A DNA stretch of 64,000 nucleotides from Dactylis glomerata (GCA_007115705.1 QXEO01000817.1:1966500-2030499); one strand, 5' to 3'; shown: positions 11,712-22,678, counted from the stretch's first letter. The notes: generated by a model from the letters alone, not told the origin. Numbers and translations are program-made.

Positions 11712-14700
11712 CTAAGGGACAATGAAGGGGATGACCATCGACAAGAAGCTGTCATATGTAAGAGCTGCCGAGCCAGCATAGCGCGTATCCTTCTCCTTGA
11801 ATTTTTCAGTCAGACCCTACACAGTGGGGAGAGTTTCTCAGTACAGATTTGAAACTTTGCTTACATGGTATAAGTACAGTTGATAGGCAAAATACCTTGA
11901 CAACCATTCCGCATCTTGAAGACCGAAACCCAAGAGGCAAAATAGGAAGAATTCAATTAGTTCAAAATTATTTGTCTAGAGGTATGTCTCGATGAGACAA
12001 ATACACGCTAACATTCTTGGGATACTTACTCCACAAAGTTGTCAAAGTCTAGCGCGCCGCGTCGGGATACACCATCATCATTGTAGTTCGCTATAAGGGC
12101 CTGAATGACCGAAGGTGGAACCGCGTATCCCAGACCACGAAGAGCTTCATTCAACTCACTGGAGTCGATTTTTCCGCTACGATCCCTATCGTATCTGTCA
12201 AAAATGACCTACGGGGCCCTGCAGGAGGATGTCACCGTCACCGAGCACTACCCGGAGCCTTTCCTTGTCAGGTTTAAGTTCCCTCACCACCGCGCAGCTG
12301 CCGTCTCTCGCCATGATTTCTTGTTCGAGGGCTTGAAGGTGCAGGTCCGTCCTTGGAGGCTGGAGGACAACGCTGAGCAGGTCTCGATGCAATAGCACGT
12401 CAGGCTTTGCATCGAAAATGTCCCGCTCTACGCCTGGAACGACGGCTCGGTGCAGCAGGCGATCGGGAGCGCCTGCTCCCTGGACTACATCGAGGATCAG
12501 TGCAAGACCAGGGAATACACCAAGGCGCTCTGCGTCTGGGCGTGGGTGGAGCGCCCGGCCTTGGTGCCGCTGGTCGGCTGGGTCACCTTGCCAGGTCCGG
12601 CGGGTGTGCCTGGCGTGCCGGAGCGCGGTCGCCGTGGCCTCCGGCGCCGCTGCATCGTCCACCTCGACATCGTCGAGGACTTGACCGTCGAGGAGGCGCC
12701 TATGCCCGGCCGTGGCGAGTGGAGGTGGGGCTACCTCGACGGCGAATGGGTCTTGCGCGACCGGGCCGAGCGCATCGACGACCGCCGCGACGACCGGCGC
12801 GACCGCGACAGGGACCGGCGTGACGACGACGCTGACCGCGACCGTGATGGCCGGGGTCGCGCGGGTTCCAGAGGATGGCGCGAATCGATTCGCCGCAGCC
12901 TGTCGCGCAGCGGGAAGGCGCGCCAGGACGGAGGCTCAAGGGGCAACCAGGATCGTCAACGCGATCGCTCGGGGAACCGCGATGGTGGGCGACGCCGCGC
13001 GGCTGGCGACACGTCTGTGCTGGATATGATGCCCGTGCTAGTGCAGGGGCCTGTGCAGGGTGCTGGGCCATCGCTGGAGATCATGCCCTGGCTGGGCCAG
13101 GGGCCAGGGCAGGGCGCGGCGCTCGTGGCGGACGGGCTCGCCGCTCCGGGTGCGGGCAATGAGGATGCCCCCATCCTGGAGGATGCTAGCGACGCCGACG
13201 AGCCGGTGGCGCCCGTGCTCGCCGCAGCGGGTGCGGGCAATGAGGATGCCCCCATCCTGGAGGATGCTAGCGACGACGACGAGCCGGTGGCGCCCGTGCT
13301 CGCCGCAGCGGGTGCCGGCAATGATCATGTTCCCATCCTGGAGGATGCAAGTGATGTCGACGAGCCAGTGGCGTCGGGGCCCCGGGGCAGGGTGCTGGAG
13401 CGTGACTCCTCGCCGCACTCGAGCCGGCGGCGCTCTAGAGCGGCGCGTACGCCTCCCGCTACTCCTGACCCGGCCTGCTCGCCCACGGCAGTATGCCCTT
13501 CCTCGCCGTCGTCCAAAGGAAGCTGCCCGCCTCTGCTCCTGCTCGCCAGGGACGGGGACTCGCCTGCGCGCATTCAGCTCTCGCCCTACTCTGCGGCCTC
13601 GATAAGCGAAGGAGCTCGCCGGGCTCTTAACTTCCTGGCGCCTTCGAGCTCGTCTGCGTCTCGTCCACCTGGCTTCGAGGCTTCCCCTGAGCCAGTCTCA
13701 ACGCCGCTGCTGGGGGGCAACGGCGTCGGCATCCTGGAGCAATCTCCGGCCGCTGATGCTGAATCGCTCCTGCTCCAGCCGCTGTTCCGCGTCGCCACGC
13801 AGCCTCTCTGCTCAACGCCGCCGCGCCGGGTTGCAAACCGAAGGAAGACTCTGGCAGGGGTCAAGATGGTGGCCAAAACCACTTACTCGCTCCAGCGATC
13901 GAGTGGCCGCCCCAGGGGCGGTCGCAAGGTTCTCCCGATCGCAAGAGCAGCTGAAGCTTTTGTCTGTCGTGGCCTGGGCATTGTGCAGGATGGAGAGGAA
14001 GTCACGGAGCTCGCTTTGCAGGAGCTCGCGCGTCGGTTCGAGGGAGAGGTCCCAGATCACGTGCTGGCAACGTTCCGGGAGCTGTTCAGGGTGAGCTCCC
14101 AGGAAGAGGGAGATGTGGACGAGGCCCTCCTCCAGCATGGTGGTGCTGCTGGCCTCGAGTTGGCAAATGTTGGCGTCGATGATGTTGCTCATGCATCTGA
14201 CTGATCATTTGCGTGTGCTGTGCTGCGTGAGTCCCAGTTGTTTTCCAATGTTAGCAAGACCTCTTTGGCTCAGTTGGGTTATCTGCTGGTGGCCGTGTCC
14301 CAGCGTGTATCAGACTCCTAGTGTGTACTGCATGTTTCATTTGCTTATCCTTATATGTGATGTTGTGAGCTTGTTTGTCTCTGATTGTCGGGCTGCCTGT
14401 GTGTTCAATGATTGAGAAAACCGTCAACACCCTGGGTTGGAATGTGAGGGGGTTGAATGATCAAGACAGGAAGGACACGGTCCATGAAACGATTGCGGCG
14501 TCTTCGTGCCATATCGTCTGTCTCCAGGAGACAAAATTAGAGTCCATCTCCGCCTTCGACGCCTGCTACATTGGGGGTTACCGCCTTAAAAGCTTCGCTG
14601 AGCGTCCAGCGGTAGGCACGAGGGGGGGGATGCTTTTACTTTGGGACGACTCCTTGCTTCATTTGTCAAATATTGTAGCTTCTGAATTTTGCCTTTCGGC

Positions 14701-17700
14701 GGATGTCCACATCCTCAACAATAGCAACGACGGCGATTTCAAAATCACCACGGTTTACGGCCCTACGGCCAGCAATCGCAAGGATGACTTCTTCGCGGAG
14801 CTCATTGCTCTTAAGCCGCCGATTGGGGTGCGGTGGTTGGTTTTGGGCGATTTCAACCAAATAAGGCGGGCGAGGGACAAAAACAAGGGCAATGTTAGCC
14901 GTAGCCGCATCAACCGCTTCCGGGACGCTTTGCAAGCTTGCGAGCTTCATGAAATCCATCTTCAGAACCGCCGTTTCACTTGGAGTAATGAGAGAGAGAA
15001 TCCAACGCTTTGCAAGTTAGATGCCTTCTATTGCAATAATGAGTGGGATGTTTGTTACGACACCCATGTGCTCTCCGCCTTGTCGTCGTCCCTCTCGGAC
15101 CATTGCCCTCTATTTCTTGCGGATGATAGGGGCCCAAGGAGACCGCGGACTTTCAAGTTTGAAAACTTTTGGATCAAGATGCCCGGGTTTTTGGAGGTCG
15201 TCAACCAAGCTTGGAATGCTCCATCCCCTCACGTGGACCCTTGTCACATCCTTTTCCACAAGTTGAAGGGCACGGCCAAGGCTTTGTCCTCTTGGAGTCG
15301 CAAGCTCTTCTCCAACACCAAGGTCATGATGCATGCCGCCTTGCTCATCATCTTGCATCTTGACTTGGCGCAAGAAGCGAGGATCCTTAATGCCCTGGAG
15401 AGGGATCTTAGGGCAAAGCTAAAGCGGAAAGTTATTGCCCTTGCGGTCATCGAGCGTGCTAGGAGGAAGCAAAGTGCGCGTATTGCAAATATAAGAGAGG
15501 GTGATGCAAATACAAAATTCTTCCATCTAAGGGTGAACGCAAGAAGGAGAAAAAACCACATTCATCGCATAAAGCACAACAATGGATGGGTCACGGATCA
15601 TGGGGCGAAGGAACAAATAATCCTAAACCACTTCTCCTCGATTATGGGTACAGCTAGCACTCGTGCCATTGATTTCAACTGGGAGTCGCTTCACTTTGAG
15701 GAGCCTAATCTTTCATCTCTGGGCAACCCCTTCTCTGAGGAGGAGGTCTTGAGGGCTATCTCGCAAATGCCTAGTGACAAAGCCCCCGGCCCCGACGGTT
15801 TTACCGGGGCCTTTTTCAAGAGGTGTTGGGGCACCATCAAAAATTACATCATGGCGGTAATCGACCGTTTCGGGGACCTTCACGTGCATGGCTTCCATTG
15901 CCTCAACTCCGCGAATATTGCCCTTTTGCCTAAAAAAGAAGGAGCGGAAGAGATCTCGGATTTTAGGCCTATTAGCCTCATTCATGCTATCGCCAAAATA
16001 ATTGCCAAGGTGCTTGCCACCCGCCTTGCTCCTCACATGAGTGAGCTTATCTCAAACGCCCAAAGTGCCTTCATCAAGAAACGGAGCATCCACGACAACT
16101 TTTTATATGTCAAGAACCTTGCAACAAGATTCAATAGGGGAAAGATTCCGGCGCTTCTCTTCAAGCTTGACATTCGGAAGGCTTTTGACTCGGTTAGATG
16201 GGAGTACATTTTGGAGCTCATGCAGCGGAGGGGCTTCCCCGCTCGCTTTCGGGATTGGGTGGCCGCGCTTTTCTCCACCGCCACCTCCCGGGTGCTCCTC
16301 AACGGAATTGCCGGTAGCCCCATTGAGCATGGCCGTGGCCTTCGGCAAGGGGACCCCCTTTCGCCGCTCCTTTTTGTGCTTGCCATTGATCCTATCACTC
16401 AAATCCTTGAGGTGGTGACTCGAATTGGGCTTCTCCACAAGCTTCGGGGTCGGGGGGTCATCTTGCGTACCTCGCTTTATGCGGATGACGCGGCTGTTTT
16501 TGTGGCGCCCGTCAAGGAGGACGTGCAAAGCCTCGCTTCTATTCTCCAACATTTTGGAGAGGTCACCGGCCTTCGCACCAACTTCTCGAAGAGCTCCGTG
16601 GTGCCCATTCGTTGCGAGCACATTGACCTCGATGCCGTCCTTGCGGACTTGCCGGCGGCGCGTGCAACTTTCCCCTTGAGATACCTTGGTCTCCCGCTCT
16701 CGGTTTGGAGCCTTAGGAGAAGAGACTTCCAACACCTCGAGGATAAGTGTGCCGGCAAGCTCCCAACTTGGAATGGGAAGCTCATAAATATGGCCGGGAG
16801 AGTTTCCCTTGTCAAGTCGGTCCTTGCGTCCCAGGCAATCTACCATTTGACCCCTCTCTCCATTCCGCCGGGAACAATGAAATTCATCAATAAGTTGGAG
16901 CGCGGTTTTGTGTGGGCGGCCAAGGAGTCCGCTTCCGGGGCAAAGTGTAAGGTAAATTGGGAGGCCGTTTGCCGGCCGAAGCGTTACGGGGGGCTTGGAG
17001 TTCTTCACTTGGAGAAGTTTGCCACGGCCCTCCAGCTTAGGTGGCCGTGGCTTGAATGGAAGGATGAAAGTAAGATTTGGGTGGGCACCGGCAACCCTTG
17101 CAACGAGAAGGACATGGAGATTTTTTACGCGGCTACCACCATCTCGCTTGGCAATGGGAGAAAAACACCTTTTTGGCATGCGCCGTGGCTTGAGGGGAAG
17201 GCGCCAAAAGACATTGCCCCTAAAATTTATGAGTTGTGCAAGAGGAAAAATTGGATGGTCTCGCAAGCTCTTCTAGATGATGAATGGATTAGGAAGCTTA
17301 GTGGGGAGGCGACGCTCTCTATCGAGCACCTCACGCAATTTGTTCAACTTTGGGCCCTAATCCAAAATGTGCATCTTGATGGCAACGTCGATGATGACAT
17401 TATTTGGAAGTTTACCGCCAATGGGCAATATTCCGCGGCATCCGCCTACAAGTTGCAATTCCTTGGCCTTATTGAATCTACCATGTATAAACTCGTGTGG
17501 AGAGCTTGGGCCCCCCCGAAGGTGAAAAACCATGCATGGCTTGTTCTTCAAAATCGGCTTTGGACGGCGGATAGGTTGCGGAAGCGGGGGTGGGACAATT
17601 GTGGGCTTTGCCCCTTTTGCAAGCAAACCGAAGAGAGCAACAACCATCTTTTTGTCCATTGCCGCTTCACCGTTCGTATTTGGGAGCAACTTCGGGATTG

Positions 17701-19373
17701 GCTTGGCATTAGTGGTTTGCACCCGAGGCAATGGGCGGGCATCGGCATTCATGATTGGTGGTCCTCCTTGGTGGAGGGGACGAGCCCTCACCGGAAAGGG
17801 TTGTCCTCGCTTGCCTTGCTAGTCGTCACGGAGATCTGGAAGGAAAGGAATGCAAGAGTCTTCCGGAATAAGCTTTCTCCTTCCTTTGTAATTTTTGAAT
17901 TAATCAAGGCCGAGGCAAGACTTTGGGTACTTGCCGGGGCCAAGCGGCTGGGTGATTTGATGCCGGGAGAGTAGTTGTAACTTGTATTTGGTACTCTTGA
18001 ACTCTTGTTCTCTTCTCCTTAATTAATTGAAATGGGGGCAAAGCTTTTGCCCCCGCCCGTTTCAAAAAAAAAATGACCTACATGGTGCCATGAAGAACAA
18101 AAATAAACCACACACTGATGGTAGATGGATGTATAAATAATAGATCATACGGCATAAAGAACTAGAGATCATTGTCATGGATTGACAAATACTAATTTCC
18201 CCCTTTGACTTCTCCTATCACAAATTAAGCCTCAGGGAGCTAATGGTATGTGGGTGGAGAAAATAACAGATCACATGACATGATAAATCATTGACATAGC
18301 CATAGGTTGACAAATAGTACTATTTCCCCCCTTTTGACTTCTCCCTAAAAAAGAGTGATGGGCAACAATTCCAACAGCATCATAGCACGATTGAGAAAAC
18401 CAGCTGTTCCATCAAGAGGAAAGTACGGAACAGGGTATCTACTCTGGACCGACACTTTCCTTATTTGATAAAACGATACACACTTGCAATATTCAGCACA
18501 TTCCTATACAGTGAATACAAGTTCAATGATATTTATGTATGATTTAGATGGTCGAACCGCAAGCAACATAAGATGCACATTCTGTTTCACAATCAAGCAC
18601 ACACCGGTTCAAATTTAAAGAGCAGCAAACAAAATGACAGGACTCACCCGCCATTGTCCGAGGCAGTTCCACAGCGATACGAACTCCGCTGGCCCTGCAA
18701 CCGAACAAAGATGCGCCAGGAAATAAGTACAGATTTCATTGGAATCAGTGAACATTATCGACAAGAAGCAGATTAAGAAGTACTCCTACCCATCTAATTA
18801 GTCAACTGGGATACTCAAGAAAGTTTGTTCGGGAGCAGTGACGTTTTTTTTGGAACGGTGTAGATAGAGAAGCGCAAATTGATTCGTGGAGCTAGCTTGG
18901 GAGGCGAAGGTTCGTGGTGGGAGCTTACCCATCTGCTTGGGCGACGTCGAGGAGGCTCGATTGCTGTTGAAGAGGGACATGAGGAGGCGGACGGTGCGGA
19001 TGCTGAAGCGGTGGTAGGCGTCGGAGAGCGCGTCCTGCAGCTCCCGCTCGTCGATGCTGCCGCTGCGGTCGCGGTCGACGGCCCGGAACGCGCGCTCCAC
19101 GTCCGGGTGCGTCCCCGGCGGGAACGCAACGGCTCCTCCTCCGAAGCCACCCATCGGCGGCGGGTAGACGGACGGCCGGTAGCCTCCCTGTCCCTGGCCG
19201 TAGCCGTAGCCGTACGGCGACGACGGCGAGGAGGAGGAGGACGTGTGCGCAGGCGCGGAGGGCGGGTAGCTTCCTCCTTGGCCGTAGCCGTACGGCGACG
19301 ACGAGGAGGGTACCGGAGGCGCCGAGGGCGCGTAGCCGCCGTAGCCCTGGCCGTAGCGGTTGTAGTCGGCCAT
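11712..19373 (-). CDS. Penta-EF-hand calcium-binding protein, split by a LINE
   Basis: This is a calcium sensor of the PEF/ALG-2 type (plant CML48-50-like), which binds Ca2+ and hydrophobic partners in cytosol or nucleus. Exons are 18929-19373, 18648-18694, 12030-12208, 11897-11915 and 11712-11816, in total 795 nt and 264 aa. Residues 1-90 are a low-complexity Gly/Tyr/Pro/Ser arm with PYGYGQG-type repeats. Canonical EF loops are at residues 100-111 (DRDRSGSIDERE) and 171-182 (DRDRSGKIDSSE); the remaining hands are degenerate, as usual in the family. Exon 4 is only 19 nt. Intron 2 is now about 6.4 kb because an antisense LINE sits exactly at its 3' border; the exon 3 acceptor survives in the duplicated target. 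All frames join without stops, so the protein may still be made if splicing tolerates the insert. Confidence 0.88.
12200..12212. repeat. LINE target duplication, exon-proximal copy
   Basis: AAAAATGACCTAC matches 18069-18081. On the minus strand this copy supplies the acceptor GTAG|GTC that opens exon 3 of the EF-hand gene. The 5' (upstream) context of this acceptor now comes from the LINE. Confidence 0.85.
12213..14204 (+). pseudogene. LINE ORF1 (gag-like), 5' truncated with one stop
   Basis: ORF1 proteins bind the element RNA. The frame enters at the truncated 5' end with VTVTEHYPEPFLVRF and VQVRPWRLE, which resemble the DUF4283/RRM-like region of plant LINE ORF1 proteins. A TAG at 12393-12395 interrupts it, after which the frame is open to 14204. 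The middle (about 12760-12930) is rich in Arg/Asp (RDDRRDRDRDRRDD) and is followed by three acidic 27-residue repeats. The only long Met start left (12450) lies behind the conserved region, so a normal ORF1 protein is unlikely. Confidence 0.7.
13150..13380 (+). repeat. Three 81-bp tandem repeats inside LINE ORF1
   Basis: The unit begins GTGCGGGCAATGAGGATGCC at about 13150, again at 13231 and, diverged, at 13312. It encodes a 27-residue acidic unit containing PILEDASD and EPVAPVL. Units one and two are nearly identical; the third is more diverged and stops early. Confidence 0.85.
14408..17974 (+). CDS. LINE ORF2: endonuclease and reverse transcriptase
   Basis: This polyprotein nicks target DNA and primes reverse transcription there. 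From the Met at 14408 it has 1,188 residues and no stop. An APE-type endonuclease occupies about residues 6-235, with WNVRGLN, LQETK (Glu 41), LGDFNQ near 147 and SDHCPL near 230. The reverse transcriptase follows, with APGPDG near 459, FDSVRW, LRQGDPLSPLLF and the catalytic YADD at about 691-694. A zinc-binding zf-RVT-like region lies near 1020-1100 (CGLCPFC and a later H/C pair). No RNase H is seen at the C-terminus. An upstream in-frame Met at 14375 is possible. The copy could be a source of active enzyme, though its ORF1 is broken. Confidence 0.9.
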   Translation: MIEKTVNTLGWNVRGLNDQDRKDTVHETIAASSCHIVCLQETKLESISAFDACYIGGYRLKSFAERPAVGTRGGMLLLWDDSLLHLSNIVASEFCLSADVHILNNSNDGDFKITTVYGPTASNRKDDFFAELIALKPPIGVRWLVLGDFNQIRRARDKNKGNVSRSRINRFRDALQACELHEIHLQNRRFTWSNERENPTLCKLDAFYCNNEWDVCYDTHVLSALSSSLSDHCPLFLADDRGPRRPRTFKFENFWIKMPGFLEVVNQAWNAPSPHVDPCHILFHKLKGTAKALSSWSRKLFSNTKVMMHAALLIILHLDLAQEARILNALERDLRAKLKRKVIALAVIERARRKQSARIANIREGDANTKFFHLRVNARRRKNHIHRIKHNNGWVTDHGAKEQIILNHFSSIMGTASTRAIDFNWESLHFEEPNLSSLGNPFSEEEVLRAISQMPSDKAPGPDGFTGAFFKRCWGTIKNYIMAVIDRFGDLHVHGFHCLNSANIALLPKKEGAEEISDFRPISLIHAIAKIIAKVLATRLAPHMSELISNAQSAFIKKRSIHDNFLYVKNLATRFNRGKIPALLFKLDIRKAFDSVRWEYILELMQRRGFPARFRDWVAALFSTATSRVLLNGIAGSPIEHGRGLRQGDPLSPLLFVLAIDPITQILEVVTRIGLLHKLRGRGVILRTSLYADDAAVFVAPVKEDVQSLASILQHFGEVTGLRTNFSKSSVVPIRCEHIDLDAVLADLPAARATFPLRYLGLPLSVWSLRRRDFQHLEDKCAGKLPTWNGKLINMAGRVSLVKSVLASQAIYHLTPLSIPPGTMKFINKLERGFVWAAKESASGAKCKVNWEAVCRPKRYGGLGVLHLEKFATALQLRWPWLEWKDESKIWVGTGNPCNEKDMEIFYAATTISLGNGRKTPFWHAPWLEGKAPKDIAPKIYELCKRKNWMVSQALLDDEWIRKLSGEATLSIEHLTQFVQLWALIQNVHLDGNVDDDIIWKFTANGQYSAASAYKLQFLGLIESTMYKLVWRAWAPPKVKNHAWLVLQNRLWTADRLRKRGWDNCGLCPFCKQTEESNNHLFVHCRFTVRIWEQLRDWLGISGLHPRQWAGIGIHDWWSSLVEGTSPHRKGLSSLALLVVTEIWKERNARVFRNKLSPSFVIFELIKAEARLWVLAGAKRLGDLMPGE
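18069..18081. repeat. LINE target duplication, distal copy
   Basis: This is the second copy of AAAAATGACCTAC. On the minus strand it retains the original intron context CACCATGTAG|GTC, so it is the ancestral acceptor, now followed by LINE sequence instead of exon 3. Confidence 0.85.
18119..18352. repeat. Diverged direct repeat in intron 2 of the EF-hand gene
   Basis: Two similar blocks (about 18119-18214 and 18241-18352) share ATAGATCA/ACAGATCA, a TCATTG(T/A)CAT core, GGTTGACAAATA and a TTTCCCCC..TTTGACTTCTCC ending. They look like an old local duplication. Confidence 0.45.
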
Positions 19374-21252
19374 GACAGGGGTTGACGTGCGGGGGACTCT
19401 AGCTTCTAGCTTAGTCGTGGTGCTGAAATTGAATGAATTCTTCCATTGAGCTGAGTTTATATATTTGGCGGCTGGATTGCTGACGCGATGCTTCCTTCTC
19501 GTTGTCGTTGTTGCCTTTGACCTGATCCGGAAAGCGTGTGCAAGTAAATTCAGGTCGAACTAGCTAACACGAAGGCTAGAGCGGTTTTGTCATGGTTCGT
19601 AGGCGCGTCATGCACGAGACTGGAAGCTTCTTTTGGGATATGCACGAAGGGGAAGTGAGAGGAGAAGGCGTGTGCGACATGGTTAAGCAATCCGACGCGC
19701 GTGTTGCCGATTAAGACAGCGCGTGCTTCCGTGCTATCCTCATCTATCGTCAGCGAGCATCGGGCGGCGGCCGCATCCGGCCGTGCGTATCCATATATAT
19801 AGGCGCGATTGTTAGGTCCTATTTTTTTCATACAGATTTCTGGACGTAGAAATCATGTGACTGGATTTTTATTCGCGGTCTGCGTAGTAACTGGCACGTT
19901 GCTAAAAATAACTCGGAGCCATGCCCGGTAGACACTTTTGAATTGAATGTTTCCCTGGATATAGGTGGCAGGTGTGCAAAAAGTGCACACAACATGCGTG
20001 CGGAAGGCCGACTCAAGAAGGCGGGAGAAATTAAAATCTCCTTTTTTGGAGTACCTCCCACCAAAACACCCATATTTTCCAGTCTCGACATCGGTGACGG
20101 ACAGCGGTTCGGCAGATCTACTCTATCTCTGAATAAGGGATCCGCGAGCGAGCTCTTCTTCTCCTCCAGCCTTGTTCGTCGCAGCAGCTGGTCTTCTCCA
20201 TCTCCGGCCAGGGATCGGCTGGAGATATCTCCTTCTTCTCCGACGCGACTATTCTCACTCATGTGCAATGACGCAGGTAAATCACCGCGCCCTCTAAATT
20301 CTTCTATCCCAAGGTAGCCATAACAGTAGATTTGGCATATACTCCAGGGGCATGGCGCCACTCCCCGGCCGGGCAACCAGGGCCGTGGCCTTTGGGCGCA
20401 GCAAATTTTCCGGCCACCTACGTGTATGATTTTTGGATTCGGCCCCGGGTCATCCCAGTACTCGCTAGTCTGTTTTGGCCCAGCTCGACAAAAACTGGGT
20501 GGAAAAACATCGAGCTGGCGGGGGAGTCTCGAACCCTTTCGCTCTGCCTGGCTCCATCCTCTCGCTCGCTGCGTCTGGACGCATGCGCCGCCGCGCACCC
20601 CAGGCAACTCCATTGTCGCCGGCCGGCTTGCTGCAGTCCCGGGCCGCACGCGCCCAGGATGTTCTTGAAGCCTGTAACCCATCCTTCTCCGCTCACGGTG
20701 CCCGCCGCTGAAGACTTCCGTGCTGGAGCTGGAGTGTTCCAAAAAATCTTTGCCTCTGCCTTTCCTGATCCAGATCCCCTCAGGACTCAGCTGCACCCCC
20801 CATGCAGGAGCTAGGTAATTTCCGTTCATCGCACTAAAATTCTGATTTAATTGATTTATCATTTGTGTGAATATAATCATATACAGAATGAGTTGACTCA
20901 TTTTACTATCGATTTCATGGTTTAGGAGTATAAGATTTAGAGATTTTAAACTTGAAAATAAGAAACATGGATGCTACAGTTTTTCTATTGATTTCATGTT
21001 CTTTTGTATCATCAATTACAAAAGTACCAAACATAGTTAGTACTTTTTTTTTTCAATGGATTTCATATGTTTTTCATCCCTTTTGTATCCTCCTCCTCTA
21101 TAAAAGATCAGTTATGCGAGTTGCGTATCTAGGAATGACCTATGGTCCGATACTTGTCCGAGATCAAGAGAGAATTGCCAATCTGAACTATATCTATGCT
21201 TAGGATAAAAAGAGCCTCATTTATAAATTAGTCAAGAGGTTTAGGGAAGAGA
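19374..21252. other. Promoter of the EF-hand gene and intergenic DNA
   Basis: The first 150 bases hold the EF-hand promoter. From about 20080 to 20830 the DNA is GC-rich and CpG-rich with open frames on both strands, but none shows a domain I recognise; it may be the worn 5' part of the Harbinger relic or an old promoter. The rest is AT-rich. Confidence 0.35.
19456..19463 (-). promoter_or_regulatory. TATA box of the EF-hand gene
   Basis: On the minus strand the bases read TATATAAA, 83-90 bases upstream of the start codon at 19373, giving a leader of about 50 bases. Confidence 0.65.
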
Positions 21253-21720
21253 GGGCTGCTGGAGGATAACATCCACACCTGTGTGGAAGAGCAAGTTGTT
21301 ATGTTTCTTCATGTTGTCGGTCATAACCAAAGATTTAGAGTTATGCATAAGACATTTAGGAGATCCATAGAGACTATATCATGCTATTTCAACCAAGTCC
21401 CTTATAAAATTGAGGAGCTTAGGCAAGAGATGATCAAGTATCCATCTGGTGAAATGTCAAGCAAGATACGAAACAGCAAAAGATGGTATCCATACTTCAA
21501 GATGAGCTAAAATATTGATTTGCTCCTTGTTTTACAACTGTACAATGAATAGGAGCAATTGATGGTACTCATGTCACTGGTAGAGTGCCAAAATCCCAAT
21601 CAACATCCAGAGGCAGGAAACACTACATCAATAAGAATGTGCTAGCTGCTGTGGATTTTGATCTGAAGTTCACTTATGTGCTTGCTAGTTGGAAATGGAG
21701 GCGGGTGGAAGAAGTCCAGC
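21253..21720 (+). pseudogene. PIF/Harbinger transposase relic (DDE_Tnp_4-like)
   Basis: Two open segments belong to a plant Harbinger transposase. The first (21253-21510) has the helical N-terminal part with MFLHVVGHNQRFRV, RRSIETI and SKRWYPYFK. The second (21552-21720) has GAIDGTHV, which carries the first catalytic Asp, then RGRKHYINKNVLAAVDFD and FTYVLASW. A stop and about 40 extra bases separate them without convincing splice sites, and the sequence loses similarity after FTYVLA where GWEGSAHD-type residues are expected. The N-terminal start and the last catalytic Glu are missing. I could not find terminal inverted repeats. Confidence 0.75.
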
Positions 21721-22660
21721 TGATCCTCTTTATGCACATCTGGAGAGATCGTGACAAGGGTGTGGATCCTAATCGGAGCGGAAGCTCGCCGACAAGAGTG
21801 CTAGTGATATCTTTTGCTGAAGTGCAGCAGCTCCATGGCTCGAGGACGCACGCCTCTCTGCCACAAGCGAGAGCAAATCACATGGCAGATAATTAAGGTC
21901 GCCGTCATGATCCATGGCCAAGAAGATGGCCTTTCCATGCGCTGCTTCAACAACGTTTGTTCAACCTCTATGATGGAGGCCCTTGTTGGAGTTCCTTGCT
22001 GGTGCTTCACACCTCTCTACTGCCAAGTGGCTCGTCCCTGGCGGCTGGTTGTAGATGGCTGACATCAGAGTCACACCGTCGATGGAGAAGACCCAGACTG
22101 GATAGTGTTTTCCTTTTTGTCTTTAGGGTCTTTCTTGTTAATTTCTAGAACTATTTTTTTAGTCTTAGACTTACAAAATCCTATCTGTAAAATTTATCCA
22201 CCACTTTAATATTAATGTAGCACTTCGGGTCCTTCTAGACCCCCCAACCATGTTTTAAAAAAACACTTTTTTTACTTGATAGTGTAATCTTAATCGACAA
22301 AAGTGCACAAAATTCAGCTTTACATCTACCAAAAGCGCGCGAGGCAACGTCCAGCAGATCGATGGCCCGTTCAGCACAGCACGTGGACGGCAAACTGGTC
22401 GATGACCCACCGGATCGATTACCATAGACTAGTCGCGACTCCTGAATTCCTGGTAAGTACGAGATACACCTGTGCCGCGCCCATAGCCCCGGGCATGGCG
22501 ATCCGCCATTGGCCGAGGTCCGGAACCACCCTCGACGCGCCACAGAGTGCCCGGATGCCCTGGCATCGCAGCCACGCGGCCTCGCGCACCCCACTCCCGC
22601 GCCGCCACGCACGCGCCAGGCAGCCCGTCGCCGCGCGACACGACCCTGCGCGCAGGTCGC
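21721..22660. other. Intergenic DNA before the small two-exon gene
   Basis: No gene is recognised. Around 22310-22660 the DNA becomes GC-rich, as expected for the upstream region of the gene that follows. Confidence 0.35.
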
Positions 22661-22666
22661 CGGGCT

Positions 22667-22678
22667 GTATATATATCT
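22667..22678 (+). promoter_or_regulatory. TATA box of the small two-exon gene
   Basis: GTATATATAT lies about 130 bases upstream of the first ATG (22804), in a GC-rich setting, and would place transcription start near 22700. Confidence 0.55.

Larger units (their letters stand above)
12213..18068 (+). mobile_element. LINE retrotransposon, 5' truncated, antisense in the EF-hand gene
   Basis: This non-LTR element has ORF1 and ORF2 in the plus direction and ends in TTGCCCCCGCCCGTTTC plus an A-run. A 13-bp duplication AAAAATGACCTAC flanks it; it partly merges with the A-run, so at least 9 bp are certain. The 5' end starts inside ORF1, as expected from incomplete reverse transcription. ORF2 is uninterrupted, which points to a fairly recent insertion. 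The host site is the intron 2/exon 3 junction of the penta-EF-hand gene, in the opposite direction. Confidence 0.92.

Noticed and set aside
16103..17266. A 387-codon minus-strand frame
   Set aside because: It lies wholly opposite the reverse transcriptase of LINE ORF2, whose motifs are unmistakable. It is a codon shadow.
19828..20901. A 357-codon open frame on the minus strand
   Set aside because: It has no recognisable domain, overlaps open frames on the other strand in GC-rich DNA, and lacks clear promoter or splice support. It is more likely a chance frame in CpG-rich sequence.
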